This document shows, in pieces, positions 27,938 through 35,502 of a stretch of DNA of 64,000 nt. This DNA comes from Okeania sp. KiyG1. GTDB lineage: Bacteria > Cyanobacteriota > Cyanobacteriia > Cyanobacteriales > Microcoleaceae. Location of the stretch: contig NZ_BLZO01000071.1 in assembly GCF_014132355.1 (NCBI RefSeq), positions 101,778 to 165,777 on the forward strand, read 5' to 3'. The stretch's first letter is position 1. Each line of letters opens with the position of its first letter. The notes beneath the pieces were generated by a model. That model did no database searches, was not told the DNA's origin, and saw nothing but the letters and a program-made list of their open reading frames with translations. A program made the translations under genes and the position numbers.

Positions 27938-28132
27938 ATGCCTCAAGTTAAATTACTCCCCGGCGCAATAAACGAAATTATGGCTTCTGTAGCTGACAAA
28001 TGTGTTCTAACTCAATCAGACCGTTATGGCCTCATGGCTGCTATATTGGATGGTTCTCTCAGTGAAGAAGATCGTCGCAGTATTGAGAGATTGTTACGTT
28101 CTGTTGCGAAAGGACGGGTGAAAGTAGCATAG
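27938..28132 (+). CDS. Small conserved-looking hypothetical protein (64 aa)
   Basis: I choose ATG 27,938 (MPQVKLLPGAINEIMASVAD), since the longer frame from TTG 27,824 adds an unlikely, differently composed extension. The product is 64 residues, mostly helical, ending in a basic tail (RLLRSVAKGRVKVA). The arrangement LLPG, helix, LTQSDRYGLMAAIL, SLSEEDRRSIERLLR resembles a family of short uncharacterised cyanobacterial proteins that I cannot name. A weak AAGGTAAG lies upstream. It stands alone between a methyltransferase fragment and repeats. Function is unknown. Confidence 0.6.
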   Translation: MPQVKLLPGAINEIMASVADKCVLTQSDRYGLMAAILDGSLSEEDRRSIERLLRSVAKGRVKVA

Positions 28133-28669
28133 AGTTGTCTATCCTGACCAAGAAATAAGGTCTCTAGCCTCACTTTCAAGGGGGTTAAAAAAAAATAAAG
28201 TTCAATATTTCAAGCCTCTGACTTTCCTGCGGAATGCTGCGCAAAAAGGCAGAGAGAGGTACTGATAACTGATAACTGAAATGACCCCTGTCCAATTTTT
28301 TCTGGCACTTCAGCAATTAACAATTACAGGACTTACGCAAAGACACTATATATGGAGTGCTGCTCAGTTACGCTAGCGCTAACACCTACTGGACTGACAC
28401 AGCTAAAATGGTGCATTAGACGTAGGTTGGGTTGAGGAACGTTAGCGGAGCTTATCCGTTAGGATAAACCCAACATTAGCAAAGTTTTGTTGGGTTTCAC
28501 TGTCGTTCAACCCAACCTACATTTTTAGACGTGTCAGTCTACTACCAATAGCTGTCCAATTTTTTCTGGCACTTCAGCAATTAACAATTAATAATTACCT
28601 CTAATTTGAAGATCGGCATATAATCAAAAGGGTACAAAATTTACTCAAAACAAGTTCAATTAAAAAATC
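28133..28669. repeat. Repeat-filled spacer with a 39-bp direct repeat
   Basis: A 39-base string starting CTGTCCAATTTTTTCTGGCA occurs at 28,288-28,326 and again at 28,552-28,590, bracketing a MITE (28,391-28,540). A GATAACTGATAACTGA microsatellite precedes it. An AGGACTTACGC element end sits at about 28,328. Nothing coding is seen. The last 70 bases probably hold the promoter of the DUF362 gene. Confidence 0.55.
28391..28540. mobile_element. MITE with GACTGACAC ends
   Basis: This 150-base element has imperfect inverted termini. The left reads GGACTGACACAGCTAAAATG; the right is its partner ending ...TAGACGTGTCAGTCT. An inner inverted pair GTAGGTTGGGTTGA / TCAACCCAACCTAC at about 28,422 and 28,507 forms a long hairpin common in cyanobacterial genomes. 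It contains no gene. Confidence 0.55.
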
Positions 28670-29494
28670 ATGTCTACTGTAAGTTTAATCAGGACTAATT
28701 CCTATCAGATAAATGAATTAGAAAAATCTATAGAGGAACTTTTAGAACCATTAGGGGGAATCAATACCTTTGTCAAGCCTGGCGATCGCGTCCTACTCAA
28801 ACCAAATTTGCTCACAGGTTCTCGCCCAACAAAAGAATGTGTAACGAGAAGAGAAATAGTTTATTGTGTAGCTAAAATTGTCAAAAAAGCAGGAGGCAAA
28901 CCTTTTTTAGGCGACAGTCCAGCTTTCGGTAGTGCTCTGGGTGTTGCAAAAGCAAATGGTTATTTATCATTACTCGAAGAATTTGACTTACCAATAGTTG
29001 AGTTTCATGGCAAACGTTACGAAACAGTTAGTCAAGAGTTTAATCATTTGCTGTTAAGTAAATCCCTAGAAAATTTAGAAAATAGAAAAATGAGAGAATT
29101 TGATTATGTAGTAGATTTTTTAAAATTCATTTTACTAATACCTATAGTAATAAGTGAAATAGTAATATTGAGAATACCAGGATTAACATTAATAAAAGTA
29201 TGTGAGAATCTAGAGATGTACAATATGTCAAATAAAATATGTAATATCTTAATATGGCATAACAATAACGTAAAACAATTCCTAATATTGTTATTTAACC
29301 TAGAAGATTTAGAAGAAGAAGAAATGACTAATGCAATGGCATCAATATTCGGGAGAAATTTATCAATGATATGTTTGATAGGACTAACAATAGCATCAAT
29401 GTCATTAATACCATCAGTATTAAATATGATTGAATTAAATATAATTAAGTTAGGCAGGAACATTAAAGAAATAATTGATATTGTTGGAAAATAA
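28670..29494 (+). CDS. DUF362-family protein, N-terminal half, fused to prophage end
   Basis: Residues 1-129 (28,670-29,056) are the front half of a DUF362 protein: PGDRVLLKPNLLTGSRPTKE, then AGGKPFLGDSPAFGSALGVA. Homology stops abruptly at LLLSK. The frame then runs by chance into the inserted element, adding a 145-residue membrane-protein-like tail that belongs to the element. The missing DUF362 C-terminal half is found in frame at 41,810-42,361. Joining at AGTAAA gives LLLSKEAMAADVIINLPKLK and a 312-residue protein of normal size. DUF362 proteins are often linked to iron-sulphur or ferredoxin functions; the precise role is unknown. As it stands the gene is interrupted, and the fusion is unlikely to be active. 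Confidence 0.85.
   Translation: MSTVSLIRTNSYQINELEKSIEELLEPLGGINTFVKPGDRVLLKPNLLTGSRPTKECVTRREIVYCVAKIVKKAGGKPFLGDSPAFGSALGVAKANGYLSLLEEFDLPIVEFHGKRYETVSQEFNHLLLSKSLENLENRKMREFDYVVDFLKFILLIPIVISEIVILRIPGLTLIKVCENLEMYNMSNKICNILIWHNNNVKQFLILLFNLEDLEEEEMTNAMASIFGRNLSMICLIGLTIASMSLIPSVLNMIELNIIKLGRNIKEIIDIVGK
29057..29062 (+). other. attL core (AGTAAA)
   Basis: This is the left junction of the integrated element. Host DUF362 codons end TTA AGT AAA, and element sequence starts TCCCTAG. The same hexamer lies at the right junction. The crossover lies somewhere within or at the edge of this shared core. Confidence 0.75.
29090..29494 (+). CDS. Hypothetical two-span membrane protein of the prophage
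   Basis: This is the element's own part of the fused frame. A natural start is ATG 29,090 (MREFDYVVDFLKFILLIPIV), giving 134 residues with a hydrophobic segment at about 10-30 and another near 90-110 (LSMICLIGLTIASMSLIPSV). A short acidic stretch (LEDLEEEE) lies between them. It is the only plus-strand gene at the left end, convergent with the Rep gene and 17 bases from its stop. I do not recognise the family. In the circular phage form it would follow the right-end sequences. It could be a host-interaction or morphogenesis membrane protein, or a chance AT-rich frame. Confidence 0.4.
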   Translation: MREFDYVVDFLKFILLIPIVISEIVILRIPGLTLIKVCENLEMYNMSNKICNILIWHNNNVKQFLILLFNLEDLEEEEMTNAMASIFGRNLSMICLIGLTIASMSLIPSVLNMIELNIIKLGRNIKEIIDIVGK

Positions 29495-29511
29495 TAATTA
29501 GTTAAAAAATA

Positions 29512-30468
29512 TTACTTACTATATCTAATTAAATCTTCATCCAAAGTACTAAATTTATATTTACCAAACTCAATCATCTCCTGAACTACACCATCCCCCA
29601 AAACCTCCCGAGCAATAGCTAAATTTTTAGAACACTGCCTAAACAACCACTCAACTTTTTTATCAAAACTGGTGGACTGTTTAGGAATAGAAAACTTCTC
29701 ACAACCACCACAATAATCAACAAATTTTTCCCATTGCCTAAGTCTGGAACAACGAGAAACTCTCTTCTTAGAAGAATTCACAAAATCAACAGAACCACAA
29801 ATATATTTAGGTATCTCATCAAGTCCTTGTTGTTGCAAAAACATTGCCATACCTCTTGCCCTATCATCCCTAAGCTCTAACTCCCAACGAATAGCATCTT
29901 TACCATGAACTGGAAGTGCCTCATAAACTCTGAGAAACTTTTTAGACGATCGCCTACCAAAAGTTTTAGTTACTCCAAGGCTAACATTAGTGCCTAAAGT
30001 AAACTGAAAATCTTCAAAAGGAGAACTGTGGAGACGAAAACCTCGCATATAACCAGAAGTAGCCCAAGAATGTAACTTCTTAGGAGTTAATTTTTTACTA
30101 TAGTCATTAAAAGCAATATCAATCCTAGTTAACTTTAGTTGTTCATCTAATATAATTGAAGCTAATAAATTAGATTGATTGTCCAAAGTTAATTCATCTA
30201 GGTAAGAGCCAGGAATTAAGAAAAAGCCTTCAACCAAATCTTTAACAGAATAACCAACTCTCACAGCTTTAAGAGAAACTCCCGAACGATCATAAACTTT
30301 TCCCATTCTAGTAGGAGTGTCGCGCCATTGAAAAGTATCATCTAAAGATTTAGCAAAATTAATCAACTCAAATTCAGAACTAAACTGACAAACACCTTGT
30401 AACCAGTGAATACCAACCTCAAGTTCACCAAATCTTTTTGTACTTACCTTTCCATTCAACGCAACCAT
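29512..30468 (-). CDS. rep: Rolling-circle replication initiation protein (RstA/Rep_trans-like)
   Basis: This 318-residue protein is of the replication-initiation-factor family found in filamentous phages and small plasmids. Recognisable blocks are LTRIDIAFND (113-122), which corresponds to the acidic metal-binding R-I/L-D-x-A-x-D/N-D motif, LRVYEALPVHGK (179-190), and RWELELRDDRARGMA (194-208). These are the characteristic central motifs. It would nick the double-stranded origin and drive rolling-circle synthesis of phage single strands. It is the last gene of the minus-strand operon and overlaps the 3' end of the Zot region by 44 bases. The frame is intact, and the start at ATG 30,468 is the only sensible one. 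The origin itself is not identified. Confidence 0.85.
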   Translation of the reverse strand: MVALNGKVSTKRFGELEVGIHWLQGVCQFSSEFELINFAKSLDDTFQWRDTPTRMGKVYDRSGVSLKAVRVGYSVKDLVEGFFLIPGSYLDELTLDNQSNLLASIILDEQLKLTRIDIAFNDYSKKLTPKKLHSWATSGYMRGFRLHSSPFEDFQFTLGTNVSLGVTKTFGRRSSKKFLRVYEALPVHGKDAIRWELELRDDRARGMAMFLQQQGLDEIPKYICGSVDFVNSSKKRVSRCSRLRQWEKFVDYCGGCEKFSIPKQSTSFDKKVEWLFRQCSKNLAIAREVLGDGVVQEMIEFGKYKFSTLDEDLIRYSK

Positions 30469-31405
30469 TTTTAATATTCAATAGCTTGGGTATTTTTCTA
30501 ACAATTTTAGAGAAAGTTGCTGGAAAATTAGCAAGATGATTCCAGTAAAAACTAAATCTATTAGGAACCATACAACTTTCTTTATCTAAATCCAATTCAT
30601 AATAATTAGGAGGTTGAGAATGAATGCGAAAACATTGAAAATTATAGCCTGCCAAATTTGCCTTAACCCAATTTTCAGAATGAGGGTCTAAAATCTCCTT
30701 GAAATAAATTTTCTGATATTCCTTGGGAAGTCTTCCATCTAAATTCTCACCTAAATCTAAAGTTGAATCATATAAATTAAACAACATTAAATCATGGCAA
30801 ACAACTGGTTTGTTCCAACGTTTAAGCTGATGTTTTTCCTAAATAAAAATTTATTCCTATTAACATGACTATACCATTTTTCATAGCTGTGTTTTTCATG
30901 AATACTAACGTCCTTAGAGACTAGAATTGGATAACCTTCAAGATTAGGGATTAAAGCACCTTCACAATTAACTACATAATGAGTCTGTCTTCTAAGTTCA
31001 GAATCTACACTAGCCCAATCTTGAGCAGCATATAGAAGGTCAGATTTTTCTTGCGAACCTGGGAAAGGCGGTTGATAATTTTATCTGGATTTCTAGTAGC
31101 TCTACGACTACTCAAAAATTGAGGAGCCTCATCAAAAAATATCTCAGAATTTTTACAGAAATTAATCCTAATATTGAATCCTTACTCTCTCCATAAGGAT
31201 TAAAATAGAAAAATTTACCTTCAATTAATTTTCGGCAAAGATTCCAATACTTCCTAAAAATCAAGTAATCCCAAAGTGCATCTAATCTAAAAGGAAAATT
31301 TGAAGCGATACACCTATTGTATTTATTTGCCATATACAAACCAATTTCGCAAATACTTAAAGACTTTCCGTATCCTTGAGCTCCAATAAATCCATAAGTC
31401 GGCAT
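30425..31405 (-). pseudogene. zot: Zot-like (pI) phage assembly ATPase, frameshifted
   Basis: The N-terminus MPTYGFIGAQGYGKSLSICE (start 31,405) carries the Walker A GxxGxGKS of Zot/pI proteins. These are inner-membrane motors that extrude filamentous phage. In a second frame the bases read INFCKNSEIFFDEAPQFLSS, with Walker B EIFFDEA, then RRATRNPDKI and LSQVRKKNLTFY. A third frame gives AAQDWASVDSELRRQTHYVV. A fourth (from about 30,835) reads QLKRWNKPVVCHDLMLFNLY and runs to the end at 30,425. Shifts lie near 31,176, 31,031 and 30,835, the last beside a T5 run. The full-length product would be about 325 residues, normal for the family. Either the phage is decaying or the assembly has indels. 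Confidence 0.75.
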
Positions 31406-32006
31406 CGTTCTGATTTAAGAAAATATAATTAATTATAAATATGAAGTAATGAATCGGCATGAGATGCCAAAAGATTAATATAAAGTGATAACCTAAAAAA
31501 TAAGGGATAGAATTTAATCTGTCTACAAGAATAAAGAATAAAGCAAAAAATATGTAATAAGCAACATGATTTTCATCGAAAATACATATAGGAGTATGGC
31601 AGAATTGCAATCTATGATTTATAGCCCTAAATCTGAAATTTAGACAGAGGATGATGAAAGTAAGAAACAAAATCAATAGTTTGATTTTTCGACTGATTTC
31701 AGGATTCAATAATATTGATACTAAAGTAGCAACAATACAGGATTTATTAGGAAGAAATAAAAATATATAGTGAAGGTTAAATGGAAATAAAACCAACCAC
31801 CATTTAATCATTTCATATCCAGGATGCGGATGCGCTTCTGGAATCAAAAAGCCTATACACAGGCTAATAACTGGAAAATAAGATATTAGTCTTTTAAAAA
31901 ATATCCTAAAGAATTTATCTCTAGAGGTTTCTACAAAATCATAATGTGGTGATGGCAACAATACCATCACCAAATAAACAACTATCAGTAAGACTGAAAA
32001 TCTCAA
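31323..32006 (-). CDS. Multi-span membrane protein of the phage operon
   Basis: This hydrophobic protein of up to 227 residues has about six membrane segments (MRFSVLLIVVYLVMVLLPS, SYFPVISLCIGFLIP, WWLVLFPFNLHYIFLFL and others). It begins with TTG directly after the stop of the major-coat-like gene (TAATTG), so translation is probably coupled. The last 27 or so residues overlap the Zot start in another frame, which suggests the natural end is earlier. By position it lies where pVI-like or other inner-membrane morphogenesis proteins occur, but it is larger than pVI, and I do not recognise a family. It could help anchor the assembly site. Confidence 0.6.
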   Translation of the reverse strand: MRFSVLLIVVYLVMVLLPSPHYDFVETSRDKFFRIFFKRLISYFPVISLCIGFLIPEAHPHPGYEMIKWWLVLFPFNLHYIFLFLPNKSCIVATLVSILLNPEISRKIKLLILFLTFIILCLNFRFRAINHRLQFCHTPICIFDENHVAYYIFFALFFILVDRLNSIPYFLGYHFILIFWHLMPIHYFIFIINYIFLNQNDADLWIYWSSRIRKVFKYLRNWFVYGK

Positions 32007-32258
32007 TTAGACAGCAGTGAAAGCTTTAGAAATTGAGAGCATAGCAATACGGGCAACAAATGGCGTAATTGATGCACCAAACGCAACCAAGGCTAAACCA
32101 CCAACTGAAACAACAGCATCTTCAGCAGTATCAGCAATTTGTTCGTAGTTGGGAGCAGGAGGATCGTTAGCAAGAGCTGCTCCAGTTAATGCAGTCAAAG
32201 TAAGAAAAGTGATAGCACCAGTCTTACCGCATTTTTGAGTGATTTTTTTAAGATTCAT
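32007..32258 (-). CDS. Major coat protein-like (pVIII-like)
   Basis: This 83-residue product has the layout of a filamentous-phage major coat protein. A basic, hydrophobic signal peptide (MNLKKITQKC through LTGAALA) is cut after Ala30. The mature chain is 53 residues, close to the 50 of the Ff phages. Its N-terminus is acidic (NYEQIADTAEDAVV), a membrane helix follows (VGGLALVAFGASITPFV, about 52-68), and the tail has basic residues (RIAMLSISKAF). There is no recognisable sequence identity to well-known phages, so the call rests on architecture and context: it sits between the pIII-like and Zot-like genes. Confidence 0.7.
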   Translation of the reverse strand: MNLKKITQKCGKTGAITFLTLTALTGAALANDPPAPNYEQIADTAEDAVVSVGGLALVAFGASITPFVARIAMLSISKAFTAV

Positions 32259-32303
32259 AATTTTAGCAATAGTTAAAGAGAGAATGAGAGGAAGAAAAAA
32301 AGA

Positions 32304-33071
32304 CTAAAAATGTATAACAGCTCTAATTATGAAGACAATTAAAAAAATGTGTTTCACGGCAGATGCAACCATTACAACTGCACAAAATTCCATGTCTTGA
32401 CCAAAAAGTGTTATTTCAGGACAAGCAGTATCACCAGCAGTGAAATTGTATGAAGGTACAAAAATATCTAGGGGAAATTTTGTAGACAACTTGGAAAATA
32501 AATAATCAAAAACATTGTTACAACTAGAGTCATCGTTATCATCATCAGGATTGTCGCCAGGAAAAATTTCACCACCGCAACCAAAAGTAGATATCTCATC
32601 CTGATACAGACTATCATTGTAATTATACTCTCCTTGACTAAAATTGTAATAACTAAAGTCAACTTCTAAAGTTGAAGACTTGATATCATCTACAAAGTCA
32701 GCATTTAAAGAGGATAACTTATGGAAACAACTAGAAATCATGGAAGGTAATGCACCATTTTGAATAAATGAGCAATAAGAATATATGATTTCAGTACAGT
32801 AGTAATAGTTGCAATTTTCAGGCAAATCATCTTTATGAAAATCATAGTAATCCACAGACTGTGCTATTGACTTCCAGGAGTCATCACATTGTTGAGGGGA
32901 AAGAGAAGGAACTAATTGGATACTATGATAAGTACAAGTTTCACCAGTTCTAATAGATTGATAGGTATATGTACAAACAACTGAATTCGCCTCAGAAGCA
33001 AGTGAAGGTGAAGAATATAAAACTATTGATATCCATAGAATAAAGACAAAGAAAAATCTAAGAAAAATCAC
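32304..33071 (-). CDS. Minor coat / attachment protein-like (pIII-like)
   Basis: This 255-residue protein has an N-terminal signal peptide (FFFVFILWISIVLYSSPSLA). A cysteine-rich extracellular domain has about a dozen Cys between residues 33 and 184. An Asp-rich linker follows (PGDNPDDDNDD, 171-181). The C-terminal domain ends in a membrane anchor (FCAVVMVASAVKHIFLIVFI) with a short IIRAVIHF tail. Signal, disulphide-rich host-binding part, flexible linker and anchored C-domain is the plan of inovirus pIII/TspB-type adsorption proteins. It starts with GTG overlapping the previous stop (GTGA), which implies coupled translation. The receptor specificity is unknown. Confidence 0.7.
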   Translation of the reverse strand: MIFLRFFFVFILWISIVLYSSPSLASEANSVVCTYTYQSIRTGETCTYHSIQLVPSLSPQQCDDSWKSIAQSVDYYDFHKDDLPENCNYYYCTEIIYSYCSFIQNGALPSMISSCFHKLSSLNADFVDDIKSSTLEVDFSYYNFSQGEYNYNDSLYQDEISTFGCGGEIFPGDNPDDDNDDSSCNNVFDYLFSKLSTKFPLDIFVPSYNFTAGDTACPEITLFGQDMEFCAVVMVASAVKHIFLIVFIIRAVIHF

Positions 33072-33226
33072 AACTTCCTCAAAAACATTCCCACTAAACT
33101 TGCTAACGCCACAAATGCAATCAGTGACAAACCAACTTCAGTTCCATAATCAACCGCTTTCATAGTTTCTTTTTCTATGTGATTAACCAATTCTTCTGCT
33201 GTAATTGTTGTTGCTATCAATTTCAT
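33068..33226 (-). CDS. Short single-span coat-like protein (52 aa)
   Basis: This small gene starts at ATG 33,226 and overlaps the previous stop as ATGA. It ends where the pIII-like gene begins (GTGA). The 52 residues have an amphipathic, acidic N-terminal half (TAEELVNHIEKETMKAVDYG), a membrane helix (VGLSLIAFVALASLVGMFL) and a basic end RKL, without a signal peptide. The design and its place in the operon resemble pVII/pIX-type tip proteins or a leaderless major coat protein. Tight overlaps on both sides strongly support it as a real gene despite its size. Confidence 0.7.
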   Translation of the reverse strand: MKLIATTITAEELVNHIEKETMKAVDYGTEVGLSLIAFVALASLVGMFLRKL

Positions 33227-33540
33227 ATCGGCCTCAATTGCTTCAATATTCTCATCGCTACAACTGCCACCACTATGATGAGTTCAGTCATCAAAAAAGG
33301 CTGAATTAAACCTTTGATAGATGCTATCACAACATCAGTTTGTTCTATAGAACAAACTTGAGGAGACTGAACATTATCTTCAGCTACAAAACCAGCAATA
33401 TCGTAACCATAAGCAAGACATTCTTCATCACTATCAACTTCCATTTGTTTACTCTGTGAAAGAGAAGTGCCATCATAGTCGTTATAAGAAACCTGGCATG
33501 TGCCATTACTGTGAAGCCTTGTTTGAAAGAATAAAGACAT
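33223..33540 (-). CDS. Single-span phage structural-like protein (105 aa)
   Basis: The hydrophilic, acidic N-terminal domain includes CQVSYNDYDGTSL and ECLAYGYDIAGFVAED. It is followed by one C-terminal membrane helix (FLMTELIIVVAVVAMRIL) and a basic end KQLRPI. The start ATG directly follows the upstream stop (TAGATG), and its own stop overlaps the next gene by four bases. No signal peptide is evident, so it would insert with the N-terminus either side of the membrane. I do not recognise a family. A minor coat role is an inference from context. Confidence 0.6.
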   Translation of the reverse strand: MSLFFQTRLHSNGTCQVSYNDYDGTSLSQSKQMEVDSDEECLAYGYDIAGFVAEDNVQSPQVCSIEQTDVVIASIKGLIQPFLMTELIIVVAVVAMRILKQLRPI

Positions 33541-33798
33541 CTAGTTCAAGGAACTCCTGATTAGTAGAGCAGTAATAGTTACAGGAACTGCATAACCTAG
33601 AAATTCTGTGATGTAAGGGAAAAATTTGTCTTTTACCATAAGAACAAACTCTTCCTTACTTGGGAGTGGTGCATCTTCAAAAGTTCCTAGCTCAACAGCT
33701 AAAATTCCACCATTGCACAAACACCCCAGAAGAATAACTGGAATGCAGACACCACAAACAAATCTGGCAAAAAGGATACGACGAGATAACCTAGACAT
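33541..33798 (-). CDS. Two-span small phage membrane protein (85 aa)
   Basis: It has a strongly basic N-terminus (MSRLSRRILFARF), a hydrophobic signal-like segment (VCGVCIPVILLGCLCNGGIL), a short acidic middle (ELGTFEDAPLPSKEEF) and a C-terminal membrane helix (ITEFLGYAVPVTITALLI). The pattern of leader, about 25 exposed residues, then an anchor is again coat-protein-like. It begins 11 bases after the upstream gene and its stop abuts the next ATG. A minor coat protein or an alternative major subunit are both possible. Confidence 0.6.
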   Translation of the reverse strand: MSRLSRRILFARFVCGVCIPVILLGCLCNGGILAVELGTFEDAPLPSKEEFVLMVKDKFFPYITEFLGYAVPVTITALLIRSSLN

Positions 33799-33809
33799 AT
33801 TTCCATAAA

Positions 33810-34172
33810 TTAGAACAAAAGTAGTTTCTTGAAGTAAACCAAGATTTTGATTGCCTTAAAAAATGCAATCAGTGTAAGCACCTGAAAAATACCACTATAA
33901 GCCTCAAATATAACAGCTGAACCAATAGGCGCTTGAATCGCGAATTCGGTTAGAACATTTGACAGCTTGATAGAATCAGGTGTTTCAGGTAAAAAGTTAA
34001 TAAAAAAGTCTAATAAGACAAAGTCACACGATGGCAAAGACTGAGCTAATGCTTTTGAAGACAAGGTAAACAAAAACGCAATCAATGCTAAAATAATTTT
34101 GGAGAAAGTTCTACCAATATTATTTTTATTTAGATGACGACATGGCAGGAGCTGGTGGAGGCGATTGAACAT
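33810..34172 (-). CDS. Signal-anchored phage membrane protein
   Basis: I favour ATG 34,172 (MFNRLHQLLPCRHLNKNNIG), giving about 120 residues. A start at 34,217 is also open and would overlap the upstream gene further. A leader-like stretch (IILALIAFLFTLSSKALAQS) is followed by a short soluble part with one cysteine, then hydrophobic segments (SAVIFEAYSGIFQVLTLIAF) and a lysine-rich end. It overlaps the 3' end of the preceding gene by 47 bases. Function is not recognised; its place in the phage operon suggests a structural or assembly role. Confidence 0.55.
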   Translation of the reverse strand: MFNRLHQLLPCRHLNKNNIGRTFSKIILALIAFLFTLSSKALAQSLPSCDFVLLDFFINFLPETPDSIKLSNVLTEFAIQAPIGSAVIFEAYSGIFQVLTLIAFFKAIKILVYFKKLLLF

Positions 34173-34536
34173 TGCCCTTGGTAGTAAAGTCAATAAACCT
34201 ATAATAAACATTTCCACCTAATCCCATTGCAAGAACTTGCAAAACTCCTTTAGAACCTAACTTAAATCTAGATGGGTCAAAACTTTGCACTGGAACTTTG
34301 CAGTTTATAGATGATTCAGTAGAGTTTTCTCCTAATGAATCTAAGACTTTTTCAATAGGCAAAATTTGAGAAGTCTCACCAATTTTTTGATACATTGCCG
34401 TAGCAAAGTTCAAGTGAACGTTATTAGGGTCCGGAGTTTTCGACCCATCTTTATTGTAGATAAAACACTCGGAGTGTCCTAAAAAAACAGCGTTGATTGT
34501 AAACAACGGTGAAAATGTTAATTTAATTTTTGCCAT
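34126..34536 (-). CDS. First gene of the phage operon (candidate ssDNA-binding protein)
   Basis: This soluble 136-residue protein opens the minus-strand operon. It has no signal peptide or membrane helix. The N-terminal part is beta-rich (MAKIKLTFSPLFTINAVFLG), and the tail is Pro/Ser-rich (SPPPAPAMSSSK). Filamentous phages need an abundant single-stranded-DNA-binding protein encoded near the promoter, and this is the only soluble small protein in the operon, so I propose that role. There is no sequence motif to prove it. Confidence 0.5.
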   Translation of the reverse strand: MAKIKLTFSPLFTINAVFLGHSECFIYNKDGSKTPDPNNVHLNFATAMYQKIGETSQILPIEKVLDSLGENSTESSINCKVPVQSFDPSRFKLGSKGVLQVLAMGLGGNVYYRFIDFTTKGNVQSPPPAPAMSSSK

Positions 34537-34742
34537 AACTTTAAATAATTTAAAGAAAGTTAATTTGATTTTGAGGTTATAATTCCAAGTAATCCTGAGA
34601 TTAGATTAATTAAAATCAATCTCAGGCTTTTTTCTTCCTCTCAATGATTTAATAAAAGCATAGTCGATTTCAAGAATAAAAACATTGTTGAAATCACTGA
34701 CTTTATAAAGTCAGCATTTGCCACAATTGAGATTTAGTAAGA
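34537..34742. promoter_or_regulatory. Divergent promoter region of the prophage
   Basis: This 206-base spacer separates the minus-strand structural operon from the plus-strand regulatory genes and must hold both promoters. It includes the hairpin at 34,594-34,626 and the inverted string TGACTTTATAAAGTCA (34,698-34,713), a perfect 16-base palindrome. The palindrome is a plausible operator for the winged-helix-like protein encoded at 34,743. Confidence 0.45.
34594..34633 (+). terminator. Hairpin with T-tail in the prophage control region
   Basis: CCTGAGATT (34,594-34,602) pairs with AATCTCAGG (34,618-34,626) and is followed by CTTTTTT on the plus strand. It has the form of an intrinsic terminator. 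Lying inside the leader region of the minus-strand operon, it may instead act as an origin or attenuator structure. Confidence 0.45.
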
Positions 34743-34979
34743 ATGAACAGTAACATTAAACTAAATTCATCTGAGATTTTAACTCTATTAATTTGTAAAT
34801 ATCCAATGACTATAAAGGATATTGTATCAAAATTGTTAGATATAGGAGTTATCAAATCTTCTAGCTATAGCAGAGGTTTGATAATGTCACTAAGGAGAAA
34901 AAATTTATTAGTTAAATCTCATGGGAAAATCACAAGAACTAATGAAGGAATGAAAATCATACAAGAATATGTACAATAA
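34743..34979 (+). CDS. Small winged-helix-like regulator (78 aa)
   Basis: This is a short basic protein. Its stretch SSEILTLLICKYPMTIKDIV, with LVKSHGKITRTNEGMKII, has the look of a compact winged helix: helix, helix, recognition helix near SRGLIMSLRRKN, and a wing. It is the first plus-strand gene, divergent from the structural operon, the usual place for a phage repressor or control gene. Its stop overlaps the next start (34,969) by 11 bases. The regulator call is inference. Confidence 0.5.
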   Translation: MNSNIKLNSSEILTLLICKYPMTIKDIVSKLLDIGVIKSSSYSRGLIMSLRRKNLLVKSHGKITRTNEGMKIIQEYVQ

Positions 34980-35181
34980 TGATATTTCAAGGCTGGTAAT
35001 TATCTGGCGCGCTCTCAGGTTTGCTTGTCAAGAAGTCAATGAAGATTACAAGGAAATTGCTATAAGTTGTCTGGTAAAAGCAACTGAACTTTTTCAGAAT
35101 ATGTCAGATGATGAAATCCAAGCAATCTATAACGATATCAACGAAAGTATAATTTTAAAGGAGGAAGAAAAATGTCTGTAG
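34969..35181 (+). CDS. Small helical hypothetical protein (70 aa)
   Basis: This acidic, all-helical protein (VNEDYKEIAISCLVKATELF, DDEIQAIYNDINESI) lies in a tight plus-strand trio, overlapping both neighbours. No known domain is visible. The strong sequence AAAGGAGGAAG near its 3' end serves the next gene. A phage accessory or control function is possible. Confidence 0.5.
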   Translation: MYNNDISRLVIIWRALRFACQEVNEDYKEIAISCLVKATELFQNMSDDEIQAIYNDINESIILKEEEKCL

Positions 35182-35327
35182 TACAAGGATTAAGAGAAAT
35201 AATGTTGGTTAAAGTTAAAGAAGTGTTAGACTCTCCTCAGTTTTGGAATGAGGTCTTTGAAAGTGAGAGTAATAGTAAGAAAAATACTAAGGATGAAGAG
35301 TATCAGAAAAAGAAGTTGAAATCGTAG
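35172..35327 (+). CDS. Small hypothetical protein (51 aa), probably frameshifted
   Basis: It starts at ATG 35,172 behind the very strong Shine-Dalgarno AAAGGAGG, overlapping the preceding gene by ten bases. The frame stops at TAG 35,327. Another frame continues smoothly from about 35,300 with VSEKEVEIVESEEVESNNVS to 35,398, an acidic tail typical of ssDNA-binding or chaperone-like proteins. The original was probably about 75 residues. The function is unknown. Confidence 0.5.
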   Translation: MSVVQGLREIMLVKVKEVLDSPQFWNEVFESESNSKKNTKDEEYQKKKLKS

Positions 35328-35408
35328 AAAGTGAAGAAGTTGAAAGTAATAATGTCAGCAATAATGATTCAATTTCAATATCACTTTCACAAATTTAAAA
35401 GTATTAAA

Positions 35409-35460
35409 AATCACTATCAAGTGAGATATTAAAAATAAGTGACTTTCTATGATAGTGATT
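35409..35460. repeat. Inverted repeat AATCACTATCA / TGATAGTGATT
   Basis: Perfect 11-base arms are separated by 30 bases, immediately after the small plus-strand genes. The internal GTGAG/GTGAC strings add further pairing. It is a candidate origin, packaging or regulatory hairpin of the phage, because filamentous phages carry such structures in the intergenic region. Confidence 0.45.
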
Positions 35461-35502
35461 AATAATATTCAATTTATAAAAACATTAAGCTAGGCAGAAT
35501 TG

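Noticed and set aside
29104-29463. 119-codon minus-strand frame opposite the left-end membrane protein
   Set aside because: It lies antisense to the plus-strand frame, is Ile/Asn-rich and has no start signal; AT-rich DNA often gives such frames.
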